A DNA stretch of 34,695 nt. It comes from Holophagales bacterium UBA5704 (GTDB lineage: Bacteria > Acidobacteriota > Thermoanaerobaculia > Multivoradales > UBA5704). Position 1 is the first letter of the stretch, and each line of letters starts with the position of its first letter. A model generated the notes under the pieces. The model was not told where the DNA came from, ran no database searches, and saw only the letters and a program-made list of their open reading frames with translations. The translations under genes were made by a program, and so were the position numbers. Location of the stretch: positions 20,210 to 54,904 of the forward strand of contig DIHE01000146.1 in the NCBI GenBank assembly GCA_002420005.1, read 5' to 3'. Shown here piece after piece: positions 6,477 through 14,111 of the stretch.

Positions 6477-7877
6477 TTAAATCCGGGCCTTCGCGAGCAG
6501 GGAGAGGGAAAACCCGTCGTGGTCCCCGCCGGTCGGGATGCGCCAGGTGCCCGGGCCGGCGATCCCGCAGGCCAGCGGCGATTCCAGCACTCCCTCCAGG
6601 GGGACGGGCGTAAACTCCGGCTGCGTCGCGAGAAAGCGCGATATGACGTCCTCGTTCTCCTCCCGTTCGAGGGAGCAGGTGATGGCCACCAGATGGCCGC
6701 CCGGGGCCACCAGCGGGGCCGCGCCCTGGAGCAGACGCAGGGCCTGCCGCGACAGGCGGCCGATCTCGCCTTCGCTGATCCGCCACTTGAGCTCCGGGTG
6801 CCGGCGCAGGGTGCCGGTGCCGGTGCAGGGCAGGTCGAGGACGACACGGTCGAAGGGCCGGGTGAACGGCGGCGCGCCGGCATCGCCGACGAAGAGCGGC
6901 AGCCGGCGGCGCAGGCGCTGCAGGTTGGTCCGCAGCACGTGGATGCGGGAGGCCGAGAGGTCGGCGGCGGTGACCCGCACGCCGGGCTCGTGCGCCAGCA
7001 GAGAAAAGCTCTTGCCCCCGGGGGCCGCCGCGGCATCGAGCACGGTCTCCCCCGGCCGCGGAAAAGGAATCACCGCCGCCGCCTGGCTCACCTCGTCCTG
7101 CACGTAGAGCTCGCCGCGGGCGAACGCTGCGGTGGTCAGGGGATTGCCGCGGCGCACGGTCAATCCGAGCGAGGAAAAGCCGGTCGGCTCCACCTCGAGA
7201 CCTTCGTCGATCAGCTGCTCGGCGAGCAGCTCGCGCCCGCCGCGGTCGCGGAAGGCCAGCAGCTGGATCGGCTTCGGCCGGTTGTTGGCCACCAGGAGCT
7301 CGGCCATGGCGGGCTCGCCGAAGTGCCGCAGCCAGCGGGCCACCAGGAAATCCGGATGGCTCAGCTCGATCGCCAGACGGCGCGCGGGATCCGCCTCCTC
7401 GACCGGCCAATCCTCCAGCCGCGGCGCGCGGGCGATGCTGCGCAGGACGCCGTTGACGAAGCTCGCGCCGCCGCGGTGGGTGAGCTGGTGGGCCTGCTCG
7501 ACGGCTTCGTGAACCGCCGCATGCGCCGGTATCCGGTCCAGGAACAGGAGCTGGTAGGTGGCGATGCGCAGCGGCGCGTGGAGCCGCTCTTCGATCTGGT
7601 CGAAACGCCGGTTGCTGGCGCGCGCGATCACATGATCGAGGCGGCGCAGCCAACGCAGGCTGCCCATCACCAATTCGTTCAGGAGCCCCTGGTCGCGCTC
7701 GTCGAAGCGCGCCATCGCGCTGTCGAGGAACGACTCCACCGGGGCGAGCGAAAGGAGGGTCCGCTCCAGCACCCAGCCGGCGGCGGCACGCACGTTGTCC
7801 TGTGGGCTGCTGCGCCGCGGCGTCATGCGGCGGGCGGGGCCGGTCTGGCTCGCGACGGGGGCTCGATGTTTCGGCAT
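6477..7877 (-). CDS. rsmB: 16S rRNA (cytosine-967-C5)-methyltransferase RsmB
   Basis: This enzyme methylates C967 of 16S rRNA using S-adenosylmethionine. The 466-residue protein has an N-terminal NusB-like RNA-binding helical domain (about 25-155), a linker with FVNGVLR, and a RsmB/F catalytic domain. Motif I is DAAAAPGGKS (281-290). The two catalytic cysteines are visible in DLPCTGTG (C351) and ITCSLEREENE (C401). It starts nine bases after the fmt stop, an fmt-rsmB order widespread in bacteria. The first 17 residues are basic and poorly conserved, so the ATG at residue 18 is an alternative start. Neither start has a clear ribosome binding site, so expression probably depends on coupling to fmt. 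Confidence 0.94.
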   Translation of the reverse strand: MPKHRAPVASQTGPARRMTPRRSSPQDNVRAAAGWVLERTLLSLAPVESFLDSAMARFDERDQGLLNELVMGSLRWLRRLDHVIARASNRRFDQIEERLHAPLRIATYQLLFLDRIPAHAAVHEAVEQAHQLTHRGGASFVNGVLRSIARAPRLEDWPVEEADPARRLAIELSHPDFLVARWLRHFGEPAMAELLVANNRPKPIQLLAFRDRGGRELLAEQLIDEGLEVEPTGFSSLGLTVRRGNPLTTAAFARGELYVQDEVSQAAAVIPFPRPGETVLDAAAAPGGKSFSLLAHEPGVRVTAADLSASRIHVLRTNLQRLRRRLPLFVGDAGAPPFTRPFDRVVLDLPCTGTGTLRRHPELKWRISEGEIGRLSRQALRLLQGAAPLVAPGGHLVAITCSLEREENEDVISRFLATQPEFTPVPLEGVLESPLACGIAGPGTWRIPTGGDHDGFSLSLLAKARI

Positions 7878-7886
7878 CGTGAGGGT

Positions 7887-8852
7887 CTACGCGAAGCGCT
7901 CTCCGGGCTGCAGGTGCTCGCCGTTCGCAAAGTCCGCCGCCCGCAACGGTTTGCGGCCCGGCCTCTGCAAGGTCCGCAGAGCGAGCACCGAGCCGCCGCC
8001 GCAGGCCACCGCCAGCGAGCCCGGATCACCGGCTCGCAGGGCGAGGAAGGTTCCCGGCGGCCGATCCGTGACCTCGCCGGCCGAGGGCTCGACGGCCACC
8101 AGCTTCACCGGCTCGCCGCGCAGCTCCGCGGTGAGGCCGGGCCAAGGCGTCCACGCCCGCCAGCCGTCGTAGATCGCGCGCGCCTCGCGGGTCCAGTCGA
8201 CGCGGCCGCTCTCCCGGGTGAGCCGGGGCGCATAGGTGGCGAGAGCGCCGTCCTGTGGCGTGGCCACGAGGGTGCCGGCGGCGAGCCGGGCGAGGGTCTC
8301 CACCACCAAGGTCGCGCCGGCCGCGGCGAGCCGCGCGGACAGCTCGCCCACGGTCTCGGCCGGGCCGATCGCCAGCGCCTCCTGCAGCAGAATGGGGCCG
8401 GTGTCCAGCCCCGCCTCCATCTGCATCGTGGTCACGCCGGTCTCCGTCTCCCCGGCGGCGAGGACGGCCTGGATCGGTGCGGCGCCTCGCCAGCGCGGCA
8501 GGAGCGACGCATGCAGATTGATGCAGCCCTGGCGCGGCAGGGCGAGGAGGTCGCGCGGAAAAATCTGGCCGAACGCCACCACCACCGCCACCGCGGGCGC
8601 GATCTCCCGCAGCTCCTCCAGGAAACCCGGCTCGCGGACCCGCTCCGGTTGGCGGACGGCGAGACCCCGCTCGCGCGCCCACTGTGCGACCGGCGGGTCC
8701 TGTTCCTTACGTCCGCGACCCACCGGGCGGGCCGGCTGGGTCACCACCAGGGCGGGGACATGACCGGCCTCCACCAACGCGGCCAGCGTCGGAACGGAGA
8801 AATCGGGAGTGCCGAAAAAAAGGAGGGGGGACACGTCGGGCATGCGGGGCAT
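7887..8852 (-). CDS. fmt: Methionyl-tRNA formyltransferase
   Basis: Fmt formylates initiator Met-tRNA using 10-formyl-tetrahydrofolate. The 321-residue length is typical. Visible signatures are LLFFGTPDFSVP at the N-terminus, INLHASLLPRWRGAAPIQ (111-128) with catalytic N112 and H114, and GVTTMQMEAGLDTGPIL with catalytic D150. A C-terminal OB-like tRNA-binding domain runs from about residue 210. Two ATG codons (8852 and 8843) are possible, and a GAGG about ten bases upstream favours the first. The gene often lies next to def, but no deformylase is present here. It is probably co-transcribed with rsmB. Confidence 0.96.
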   Translation of the reverse strand: MPRMPDVSPLLFFGTPDFSVPTLAALVEAGHVPALVVTQPARPVGRGRKEQDPPVAQWARERGLAVRQPERVREPGFLEELREIAPAVAVVVAFGQIFPRDLLALPRQGCINLHASLLPRWRGAAPIQAVLAAGETETGVTTMQMEAGLDTGPILLQEALAIGPAETVGELSARLAAAGATLVVETLARLAAGTLVATPQDGALATYAPRLTRESGRVDWTREARAIYDGWRAWTPWPGLTAELRGEPVKLVAVEPSAGEVTDRPPGTFLALRAGDPGSLAVACGGGSVLALRTLQRPGRKPLRAADFANGEHLQPGERFA

Positions 8853-8874
8853 CGTACCACCACCTCTCTCCCGG

Positions 8875-8907
8875 CCCTCCCGCCTCCCCGGGTAGGGGGC
8901 GAGAGGG
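8875..8907. repeat. GC-rich imperfect inverted repeat
   Basis: CCCTCCCGCCTCCCC pairs with GGGGGCGAGAGGG, with about one mismatch and one bulge, across a short loop. It lies downstream of the Ig-like gene and upstream of fmt, so it could terminate the former. It resembles the CTCTCCC-type hairpins at 1-21 and 10314-10333. Confidence 0.45.
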
Positions 8908-8934
8908 CGGAGAACCGGCTGATGGCGGGTCAGC

Positions 8935-10155
8935 TCACGGGCGCGGGTGGTTGACGACGACGAAGCGGCGGCGGCCGATGTAGGTGTCGCGGCCGAGGTC
9001 GTCGGTGACGATCACCTCCAGCTGGTGCGCACCGTTGGACAACGCCGTGGTGTCGATGGTGTGCTCCCAGCCCGGCGCCGCGCGATCCGGATAGCCCGGA
9101 TAGATCGGGATGAGGATCGGCCGCACGAAGCCGTAGCTGGCCGTCCCGACGTCCACGCCGTCGACGTAGACCTGGACGTGGTGGACGCCTTCCCAATCGA
9201 GCGCCCAGCCCTTGACCTGCATCAGACCGGAGAAGAGCTGCCCGTCGTACGGCTGCTCGAGGTCACCGATCGACTCCTCGTCCTGGCCGGGCGTGGTGTT
9301 CACGTCGTCGCACGAGAAGGTCACGACGACCTCGTCGATGTTGGAGATCTGCTCGTAGGTGTCGCCGACGCGGACGGTGAGGCGGTGGCTCCCCTCCGAA
9401 TAGCCGAAGACGCTGATCAGGGCACCGACGTCCAGGGCGAAGCGGTAGCCGCTGTGCGGCGCATCCTTGAGATGCGGGAAGATCGGAACCAGATCGGTGC
9501 GGCGCAGGCCGTAGCAGTTCACCAGACCGACGTCGGTGAGCCGGAAGCAATCGGAGTTGCTGTTCGCGAAGACGGCGCCGTCGAGGAGAAGCTCGACGTA
9601 GCCGACGCCCGTGTCCTCCTGCTGCACGCCGGTATCGAGGGTATAGCCGCTCACCACGCTCCAGCGCCGGCTCGGCGTCGCCAGGTTGCAGTGGCCGCGC
9701 AGCTCGGCCTGGTGTTTGGGGAATTCGATCCGGCCGAACGGGACGAGGTCGTGCGTCAGGTTGATCCACTGGAACTTCAAGGTCTTGAGGTACTGCACCT
9801 CGCCGCTCTTGCTGAGCACCCGCGGGGTGAGCGTATGCTGGCCGTTCAGGTAGCGCGTGGTGTCGAGCTGGTAGACCCAGCCGGCCCGGTTGGAGTCCGG
9901 ATACCCCGGGTACTGGCGGGCCACCTGCGGGCGGGCCCGGCCATAGTTGGCCCGGCCATCCACCACACCGTCGACCATGATGTCCACCGCCTCGATCCCA
10001 TCGTCGTCCAGGGCCCAGCCGTAGAGGGGCAGCAGCCCCGCGCCGGAATTACCCCCACCCACCTTGCCTCCGAACTGGCCGAACGGGTTGGCCGCCCAGG
10101 CGGGAGCCGAGATCGCGAGAGCCACCACCAGCACCAGGATTGCATTGCGCTTCAT
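8935..10155 (-). CDS. Secreted protein with three Ig-like repeats
   Basis: This 406-residue protein has a clear signal peptide (MKRN then a hydrophobic stretch, probable cleavage after AWA at 19-21). The mature part contains related beta-rich repeats. The first (about 46-110) and third (about 316-380) share GWALD-x-x-G, a VDGV-D strand, a YG-x-x-RP segment, YPGYPD, GW-x-x-x-x-DTT and L-NG-H-L. The middle one (about 170-262) keeps only LLLDG, a YGLRR-TDL element, S-GYRFALD and EGSHRLTV. This looks like a triplicated Bacterial Ig-like unit with a diverged centre. Two cysteine pairs are possible in the middle repeat region (C156, C203, C214, C282). No enzyme motif was seen, so an adhesive or structural envelope role is the best guess. 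Its start has a strong GGAGGTAGGAG site and its own promoter. Confidence 0.82.
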   Translation of the reverse strand: MKRNAILVLVVALAISAPAWAANPFGQFGGKVGGGNSGAGLLPLYGWALDDDGIEAVDIMVDGVVDGRANYGRARPQVARQYPGYPDSNRAGWVYQLDTTRYLNGQHTLTPRVLSKSGEVQYLKTLKFQWINLTHDLVPFGRIEFPKHQAELRGHCNLATPSRRWSVVSGYTLDTGVQQEDTGVGYVELLLDGAVFANSNSDCFRLTDVGLVNCYGLRRTDLVPIFPHLKDAPHSGYRFALDVGALISVFGYSEGSHRLTVRVGDTYEQISNIDEVVVTFSCDDVNTTPGQDEESIGDLEQPYDGQLFSGLMQVKGWALDWEGVHHVQVYVDGVDVGTASYGFVRPILIPIYPGYPDRAAPGWEHTIDTTALSNGAHQLEVIVTDDLGRDTYIGRRRFVVVNHPRP

Positions 10156-10261
10156 TTGCTCCTACCTCCACTCCCCGCTGACCGGAACCGGCGTCGCTCA
10201 AAAGGGCCGTGAGATGCGGGGTTTCTCCAGGCAGACCTCAAGTAATACGTGAGCTTTGGGC

Positions 10262-10291
10262 ATTGTATGCGCGAGTATAGCGGACTGTCAA
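10262..10291 (-). promoter_or_regulatory. Sigma-70 promoter of the Ig-like protein gene
   Basis: On the reverse strand TTGACA (10286-10291) is followed after 18 bases by TACAAT (10262-10267). The leader to the ATG at 10155 would be about 100 bases, long enough to hold RNA-level control, though no known riboswitch was recognised in it. Confidence 0.75.
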
Positions 10292-10310
10292 TCCGTTCCG
10301 CGAAGGACCC

Positions 10311-11276
10311 TCACCCCCTCCCGGGAGAGGGGGAACCCCCGGCCAGCCCGGCCAGGTGCGCCTCGACGAGGCGGGGGAGGCTCCGCAGGTCGTAGCCGCC
10401 CTCCAGGACGGCGAGGAGGCGCCCTCCGCAGACCTCCGCCGCAAGAGCACCGAGGCGCTCTCCCCAGCTGCGGAAGCCCGCCTCGGTGACCCGCATGCCG
10501 CCCAGCGGGTCGTTCTGCCAGGCGTCGAAGCCGGCGGAGAGCAGCAACACGTCGGGCGCGAAGCGGCGCAGCGCCGGGAGGATCGTCCCGTCGATCGCCG
10601 CCGCATAGCCTTCGTCGCCCGTGCCGGCGGGAAGCGGCACGTTCAGCGTCGCCCCTTCGCCCGCTCCCCGTCCTGTTTCCTCGGCGGCACCGGTGCCGGG
10701 GTAGAACGGGTACTGGTGGGTGCTCAGATAGAAGACATCAGCCCGCTCCTCGAAGAGGTGCTGGGTACCGTTGCCGTGGTGGACGTCGAAGTCGAAGATC
10801 GCCACCCGTTCCGCGCCATGCCGGCGCAGCAGGTGCCCGGCGGCGACGGCCACGTTGTTGAAGAAGCAGAACCCCATGGCCACGGCGCGTTCGGCATGGT
10901 GGCCGGGAGGGCGCACCGCGGCGAACGCGGCCTCGCCCGCGGCGGCCTGGTCGGCGGCGGCGAGCGTGGTCTCGACCGCCGCCCACGCCGCCTCCCAGGT
11001 ACCGGGAGACAGCGGGTTGTCCGCCGAGTCGAGAAGCCCGTCGCCGCGGGCGGCGGCCCGTTCGAACCGCTCGACGTAGCGCTCCTCATGAACCGCCAGC
11101 ACCGCCCCCCGGGCCGCGGCCCGCGCCGCCTCTCCCGGAGCCTGCGCCGTCCACCCGCGCGCCTGGAGGTGGTCGACGATACCGCTCAGGCGATCCGGCC
11201 GCTCCGGATACCCCGGAGGCGCGGCATGCCGCAGGCAGCGTTGGTCGGTGAAGAGATGCACCATGGGGGAGATCAT
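10311..11276 (-). CDS. HDAC/AcuC-family zinc deacetylase
   Basis: This 321-residue protein has the class I/II histone deacetylase arginase-like fold. Signatures are RPPGHHAE (122-129, catalytic histidine pair), FCFFNNVAVAA, FDFDVHHGNGT (161-171, with zinc ligands D164 and H166), STHQYPFYPGTG, LLSAGFDAWQNDPLGG (246-260, zinc ligand D251) and EGGYD (292-296, transition-state tyrosine). Bacterial relatives remove acetyl groups from proteins or small amines, and its substrate cannot be told from sequence. The ATG at 11276 overlaps the stop of the TOPRIM-like gene (ATGA), so it belongs to the same transcript as the ATPase pair. A longer start at 11516 would run through the upstream gene and is unlikely. 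Its stop is embedded at the edge of a GC-rich hairpin. Confidence 0.92.
   Translation of the reverse strand: MISPMVHLFTDQRCLRHAAPPGYPERPDRLSGIVDHLQARGWTAQAPGEAARAAARGAVLAVHEERYVERFERAAARGDGLLDSADNPLSPGTWEAAWAAVETTLAAADQAAAGEAAFAAVRPPGHHAERAVAMGFCFFNNVAVAAGHLLRRHGAERVAIFDFDVHHGNGTQHLFEERADVFYLSTHQYPFYPGTGAAEETGRGAGEGATLNVPLPAGTGDEGYAAAIDGTILPALRRFAPDVLLLSAGFDAWQNDPLGGMRVTEAGFRSWGERLGALAAEVCGGRLLAVLEGGYDLRSLPRLVEAHLAGLAGGSPSPGRG
10314..10333. terminator. Hairpin after the deacetylase gene
   Basis: CCCCCTC pairs with GAGGGGG across CCGGGA, immediately inside the 3' end of the deacetylase gene. It may end the ATPase/TOPRIM/deacetylase transcript. No T-tract follows on the reverse strand. Confidence 0.35.
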
Positions 11277-11902
11277 AACGGGGGAGAGAACCAGCGGGCC
11301 AGAACTTCCCGCAACTTCAGGAATGAGGGGTCCTCGCACCTCTCGACGCTTACCCTCTGCGCCAGCTGGTGATAGATGGCCGACGACCTCGGCTTGCGGG
11401 CCAGCCGCAGGGCTTCTTCCACCGCCGCCTTGGGATGCGTCGGCTTGCGCCGGCCGGCCTCCAGCCAGCCTTTTTGGCGGAGCCAGTCTTTCAGGGGCAG
11501 GCCTTTCGGATCCCACTCCAGGACGGTCTCAACATGCGGGGAGTCATTCCAGACCCAGATCTCCAGCTCGGGGTCGATGACAACCGCGGCCGCCCGATCT
11601 TTCCAGCCGGCAGAGGAAAGCCGGGCCTCGACCTGCGTCTCCAGAACCAAGCGCTCGATGGCTTCCTGCCCGCAGCCTTCTCGGTCGAAGACCACCAGAC
11701 TGTGAGCGAACCGGAGCGCAAAGGACTTCAGAAAGTCATGCCCCCGGTGGAAGCAGCCCGGGTCCCGTTCCGGATGGACATAGAGCTCGTGGGAAAACTC
11801 CTTCAGGCCGAGCGCCTGGGGTCGGGAAAGCAGGCCGCGAAGCGCCCCTTCCATGTTCTTGTCCGCCACCAGGACGACGAGGTCTCGCTGCCCGGCGGTC
11901 AT
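11273..11902 (-). CDS. TOPRIM-like partner protein of an AAA ATPase
   Basis: This 209-residue protein is not firmly recognised, but its motif order resembles small TOPRIM-like proteins (DUF4435, DUF4276 and RloB types) that pair with ABC-type ATPases. An acidic first motif sits in LVADKNMEGAL (E18). The D-x-E of VVFDREGCG (D73, E75) follows a hydrophobic strand. PELEIWVW (111-118, E114) recalls the P-x-x-E-x-W segment of RloB-like proteins. If so, it may be a metal-dependent nuclease held by its ATPase neighbour. Its start overlaps the ATPase stop and its stop overlaps the deacetylase start, both as ATGA, so the three proteins are probably made in fixed ratio. No membrane segment or signal is seen. 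The TOPRIM reading is an inference from motifs only. Confidence 0.7.
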   Translation of the reverse strand: MTAGQRDLVVLVADKNMEGALRGLLSRPQALGLKEFSHELYVHPERDPGCFHRGHDFLKSFALRFAHSLVVFDREGCGQEAIERLVLETQVEARLSSAGWKDRAAAVVIDPELEIWVWNDSPHVETVLEWDPKGLPLKDWLRQKGWLEAGRRKPTHPKAAVEEALRLARKPRSSAIYHQLAQRVSVERCEDPSFLKLREVLARWFSPPL

Positions 11903-13155
11903 CCCAGCACCCCGGCGGCGAAAAGAAGCCCGAGATTCGTCTCCTGGCGCCAAGCAGCCAAGGCAGGGTGCTCGGAGCCTTTCACGATGTCCGTCGCCCC
12001 TTCGGGCGTCTTCGCAAAGCACAGGACCTGCGAGGCGTCGACGATGTTCAGGATGACCGGCGAGTGCGTCGCGAGCAGCACCTGGGCGTCGTAGACTGAC
12101 GAGAGGGACTGAAACATCGTCTCGATCGCCCGCGGATGGATGCCGTTCTCCGGCTCCTCGATCAAGTAAATGCCCTTCAGGCCCGGCAGGTAGGCCGGAA
12201 GCGTGAGCGCGAGCATGCGCAAGGTTCCGTCCGACACCATCCACGAGGGGATCTCCACGCCGCCGCGATACTTGACCAAGAGGTAGCGGTGCTTGTCTTC
12301 CGGCCGCTCGATGGTCTGGATGCCCTCGATATCCGGGAAAGCGGTCTGGAGATGGGCCACCCACTGCCGCAAGCGATCCGGTGCTCTGCGCTCCAAGTCC
12401 GCGATCACCCAGGGCAGGTTGGAACCGTCCGGCTTGAAGCCGCGCGCTTGCCCCGGTGGGCTCGCCTTTCTGAGGAGAAGACTGTTCAGCACGAGCTGCT
12501 GCACGCCGACCCTCAGCAGATCCCGCAGCCAGGTGCTGACGGGAAACTTCGACTCGTCGGCGGGGAGGTTGCTCAGCGCCGAGCGACGCGGACCCAGCTT
12601 GAACGCCGGCACCCACCCCTTTCCCGTCTCCGAATAGAAGTTGTCATTCCCGCCGGGCACCTTGTTGATGACGGTTTGCGCCTCCCGGGAGCTCATCTTG
12701 GCGAAGAGGAGGCTGGAAGGGGCTTCCGGGTCTTCGGGGAAGAACCACTTGAGCGCCTGCTGGAGGCCAACCGAGCCGCCGGTCTTCAGCAGGACCTTCT
12801 CCGCCTGCAGCCCCAGCTCCAGGCTTTCCGGATCGATGCCGAGAGCGATCTCGTACCTCACGGTATCGAAGTCCGGCCGGGCCAGTGAGCCCCGCAGCTC
12901 CTCCGGAATCCTCGCTTCGAGGGCCAGCTCGAAGCGCTGGCCGGCACGTTTCCACAGAAGGTCGTAGAAGCTCTGGGTCCTCTCCGCCACGGCGGCCTCA
13001 ATGCCATCGGAGACCAGGCTCCCCAGGAAGGCGATGACGTCGAGAAAAGTCGTCTTGCCACTGGCGTTCGGGCCGACCAGGACATGGAACGGCCCGAGAG
13101 GTTGGTGAATGTGCCGGAGGCAGCGGTAGCCCAGAGCTTCGACGAGCGTGATCAT
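11899..13155 (-). CDS. AAA/ABC-type ATPase, OLD or AriA-like
   Basis: This is a 418-residue RecF/OLD-type ATPase. Walker A GPNASGKTT occupies 28-36 after an HVLV strand. The signature-like SDGTLRMLALTL is at 308-319, Walker B YLIEEPENGIHP at 330-341, and the switch histidine ATHSP at 363-367. The helical middle (about 60-290) has no recognised domain. Unlike OLD or GajA, it carries no TOPRIM at its C-terminus. That activity may be supplied by the next gene, which it overlaps by four bases (ATGA). The ATG at 13155 fits the ATPase start and is preceded by a GGATGGCGAGG stretch. Four hand-counted 60-base lines average about 63% GC, against 70-77% in lines from the glycan cluster, consistent with acquisition. 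Such ATPases often sense phage proteins and release a toxin. Confidence 0.88.
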   Translation of the reverse strand: MITLVEALGYRCLRHIHQPLGPFHVLVGPNASGKTTFLDVIAFLGSLVSDGIEAAVAERTQSFYDLLWKRAGQRFELALEARIPEELRGSLARPDFDTVRYEIALGIDPESLELGLQAEKVLLKTGGSVGLQQALKWFFPEDPEAPSSLLFAKMSSREAQTVINKVPGGNDNFYSETGKGWVPAFKLGPRRSALSNLPADESKFPVSTWLRDLLRVGVQQLVLNSLLLRKASPPGQARGFKPDGSNLPWVIADLERRAPDRLRQWVAHLQTAFPDIEGIQTIERPEDKHRYLLVKYRGGVEIPSWMVSDGTLRMLALTLPAYLPGLKGIYLIEEPENGIHPRAIETMFQSLSSVYDAQVLLATHSPVILNIVDASQVLCFAKTPEGATDIVKGSEHPALAAWRQETNLGLLFAAGVLG

Positions 13156-13211
13156 GCCTCGCCATCCTATCCGATGCACCGCCGGCCTCTCCATGGAGTC
13201 GAGTGGCTCGC

Positions 13212-13904
13212 TCAAGAGCCCGCCCGCGCGCCGCGGCGCCCGCCTTGCGGCCGGGGTCGGCGTTGCGAGCCCGAGCTGCGGACGGGCCCCTGGCGTTGCA
13301 GGCGCCGGCGCAGGCGGTGGAGGAGGCTGGCGACGTGGGCCGGGCTCAGGCGGCCGTTGGCGGCCAGGGCGATCTCCCGGTTCGTCCAACCCTCCAGCAG
13401 GGCCAGGCGGGCCACCCAGACGTTGCGCCGCCACCCCGCCTTCCCCTGCGGCGCCCCCTGGCGGCAGGTGCGCAACACCACCACCTGGCTCTCGGCATGC
13501 AGCAGATCCCGTTCGGGATCGCGCGGATCGGGGATCCCCTCGATCCTCCGCCGCCCCATCGGGATCTCGCGGAACCCGCAGCGCTGGAGCGCTTGAGACC
13601 TGCGGTGGAAATCGAGGACCGTGCGGTCGGCGACCACGCCGAGGTAGGCGATCAGCTCGGGAACGGTGCGCCCCCGCCAGCGCGGCAAGGCATCCTCGAA
13701 GAGCCGGCAATAGACGTCCTGGAGGACCTCTTCCACCAGCTCGCGCGGCGCATGGCCGAGGGCTTCGAGCAGGCGCCAGACCCGGCCGCGCACCACTCCC
13801 TGGTAACGGCGGACGAGGTCCCCCCAGTCTGCCTCGCCAGACGGCGTCGGCGGCAAAACAGGGAACGAAAAGACTTCGGACACGACTTCAAGCATCGGCT
13901 CCAT
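13212..13904 (-). CDS. ECF-like sigma-70-family factor
   Basis: This 230-residue protein has sigma region 2 at about 25-100 (LVRRYQGVVRGRVWRLL, LVEEVLQDVYCRLFE, IAYLGVVADRTVLDFHRR) and a region 4 helix-turn-helix at about 160-203 (VWVARLALLEGWTNREIAL, LSPAHVASLLHRLRRRL). The tail is arginine- and glycine-rich and probably disordered. The ATG at 13904 is chosen because an AAGGAG lies five bases upstream. An ATG at 13952 has no such site. A sigma-70-like promoter sits about 90 bases upstream. No anti-sigma factor is adjacent. It lies 56 bases before the ATPase gene on the same strand and divergent from the glycan cluster, so it could control either, or both. Confidence 0.85.
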   Translation of the reverse strand: MEPMLEVVSEVFSFPVLPPTPSGEADWGDLVRRYQGVVRGRVWRLLEALGHAPRELVEEVLQDVYCRLFEDALPRWRGRTVPELIAYLGVVADRTVLDFHRRSQALQRCGFREIPMGRRRIEGIPDPRDPERDLLHAESQVVVLRTCRQGAPQGKAGWRRNVWVARLALLEGWTNREIALAANGRLSPAHVASLLHRLRRRLQRQGPVRSSGSQRRPRPQGGRRGARAGS

Positions 13905-13991
13905 CGGCGCTCCTTGGGAAAAGGGAGCGGGATGGCGCGCAGACACGAACACCCGGAACGGGCGGGACCCGAGCTGGCAAGGGGTGCGAGA

Positions 13992-14020
13992 GTTATAGCC
14001 GAAGGCGGCCGTGGAGGCAA
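13992..14020 (-). promoter_or_regulatory. Sigma-70-like promoter upstream of the sigma-factor operon
   Basis: On the reverse strand TTGCCT (14015-14020) is followed after 17 bases by TATAAC (13992-13997). It lies about 90 bases before the chosen sigma-factor start and could drive the whole sigma/ATPase/TOPRIM/deacetylase run. Confidence 0.65.
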
Positions 14021-14111
14021 GGGTGGCTTGCGTGGCCCCCCTCGTTCTGCGACAATTCGTTCAGCTCTCACCGACGTTGCGCAGCCATTCCGTAGCTCAT
14101 CTCCGCCTCAC

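Noticed and set aside
11277..11516. N-terminal extension of the deacetylase
   Set aside because: It overlaps the TOPRIM-like gene in another frame and lacks HDAC sequence. The ATGA overlap start is better.
13156..13710. N-terminal extension of the ATPase
   Set aside because: It is arginine/proline-rich shadow sequence of the sigma-factor gene. The ATPase fold begins at MITLVEALGYR.
13203..14111. Plus-strand open frame ahead of the first glycosyltransferase
   Set aside because: It is antisense to the sigma-factor gene and lacks domain features.
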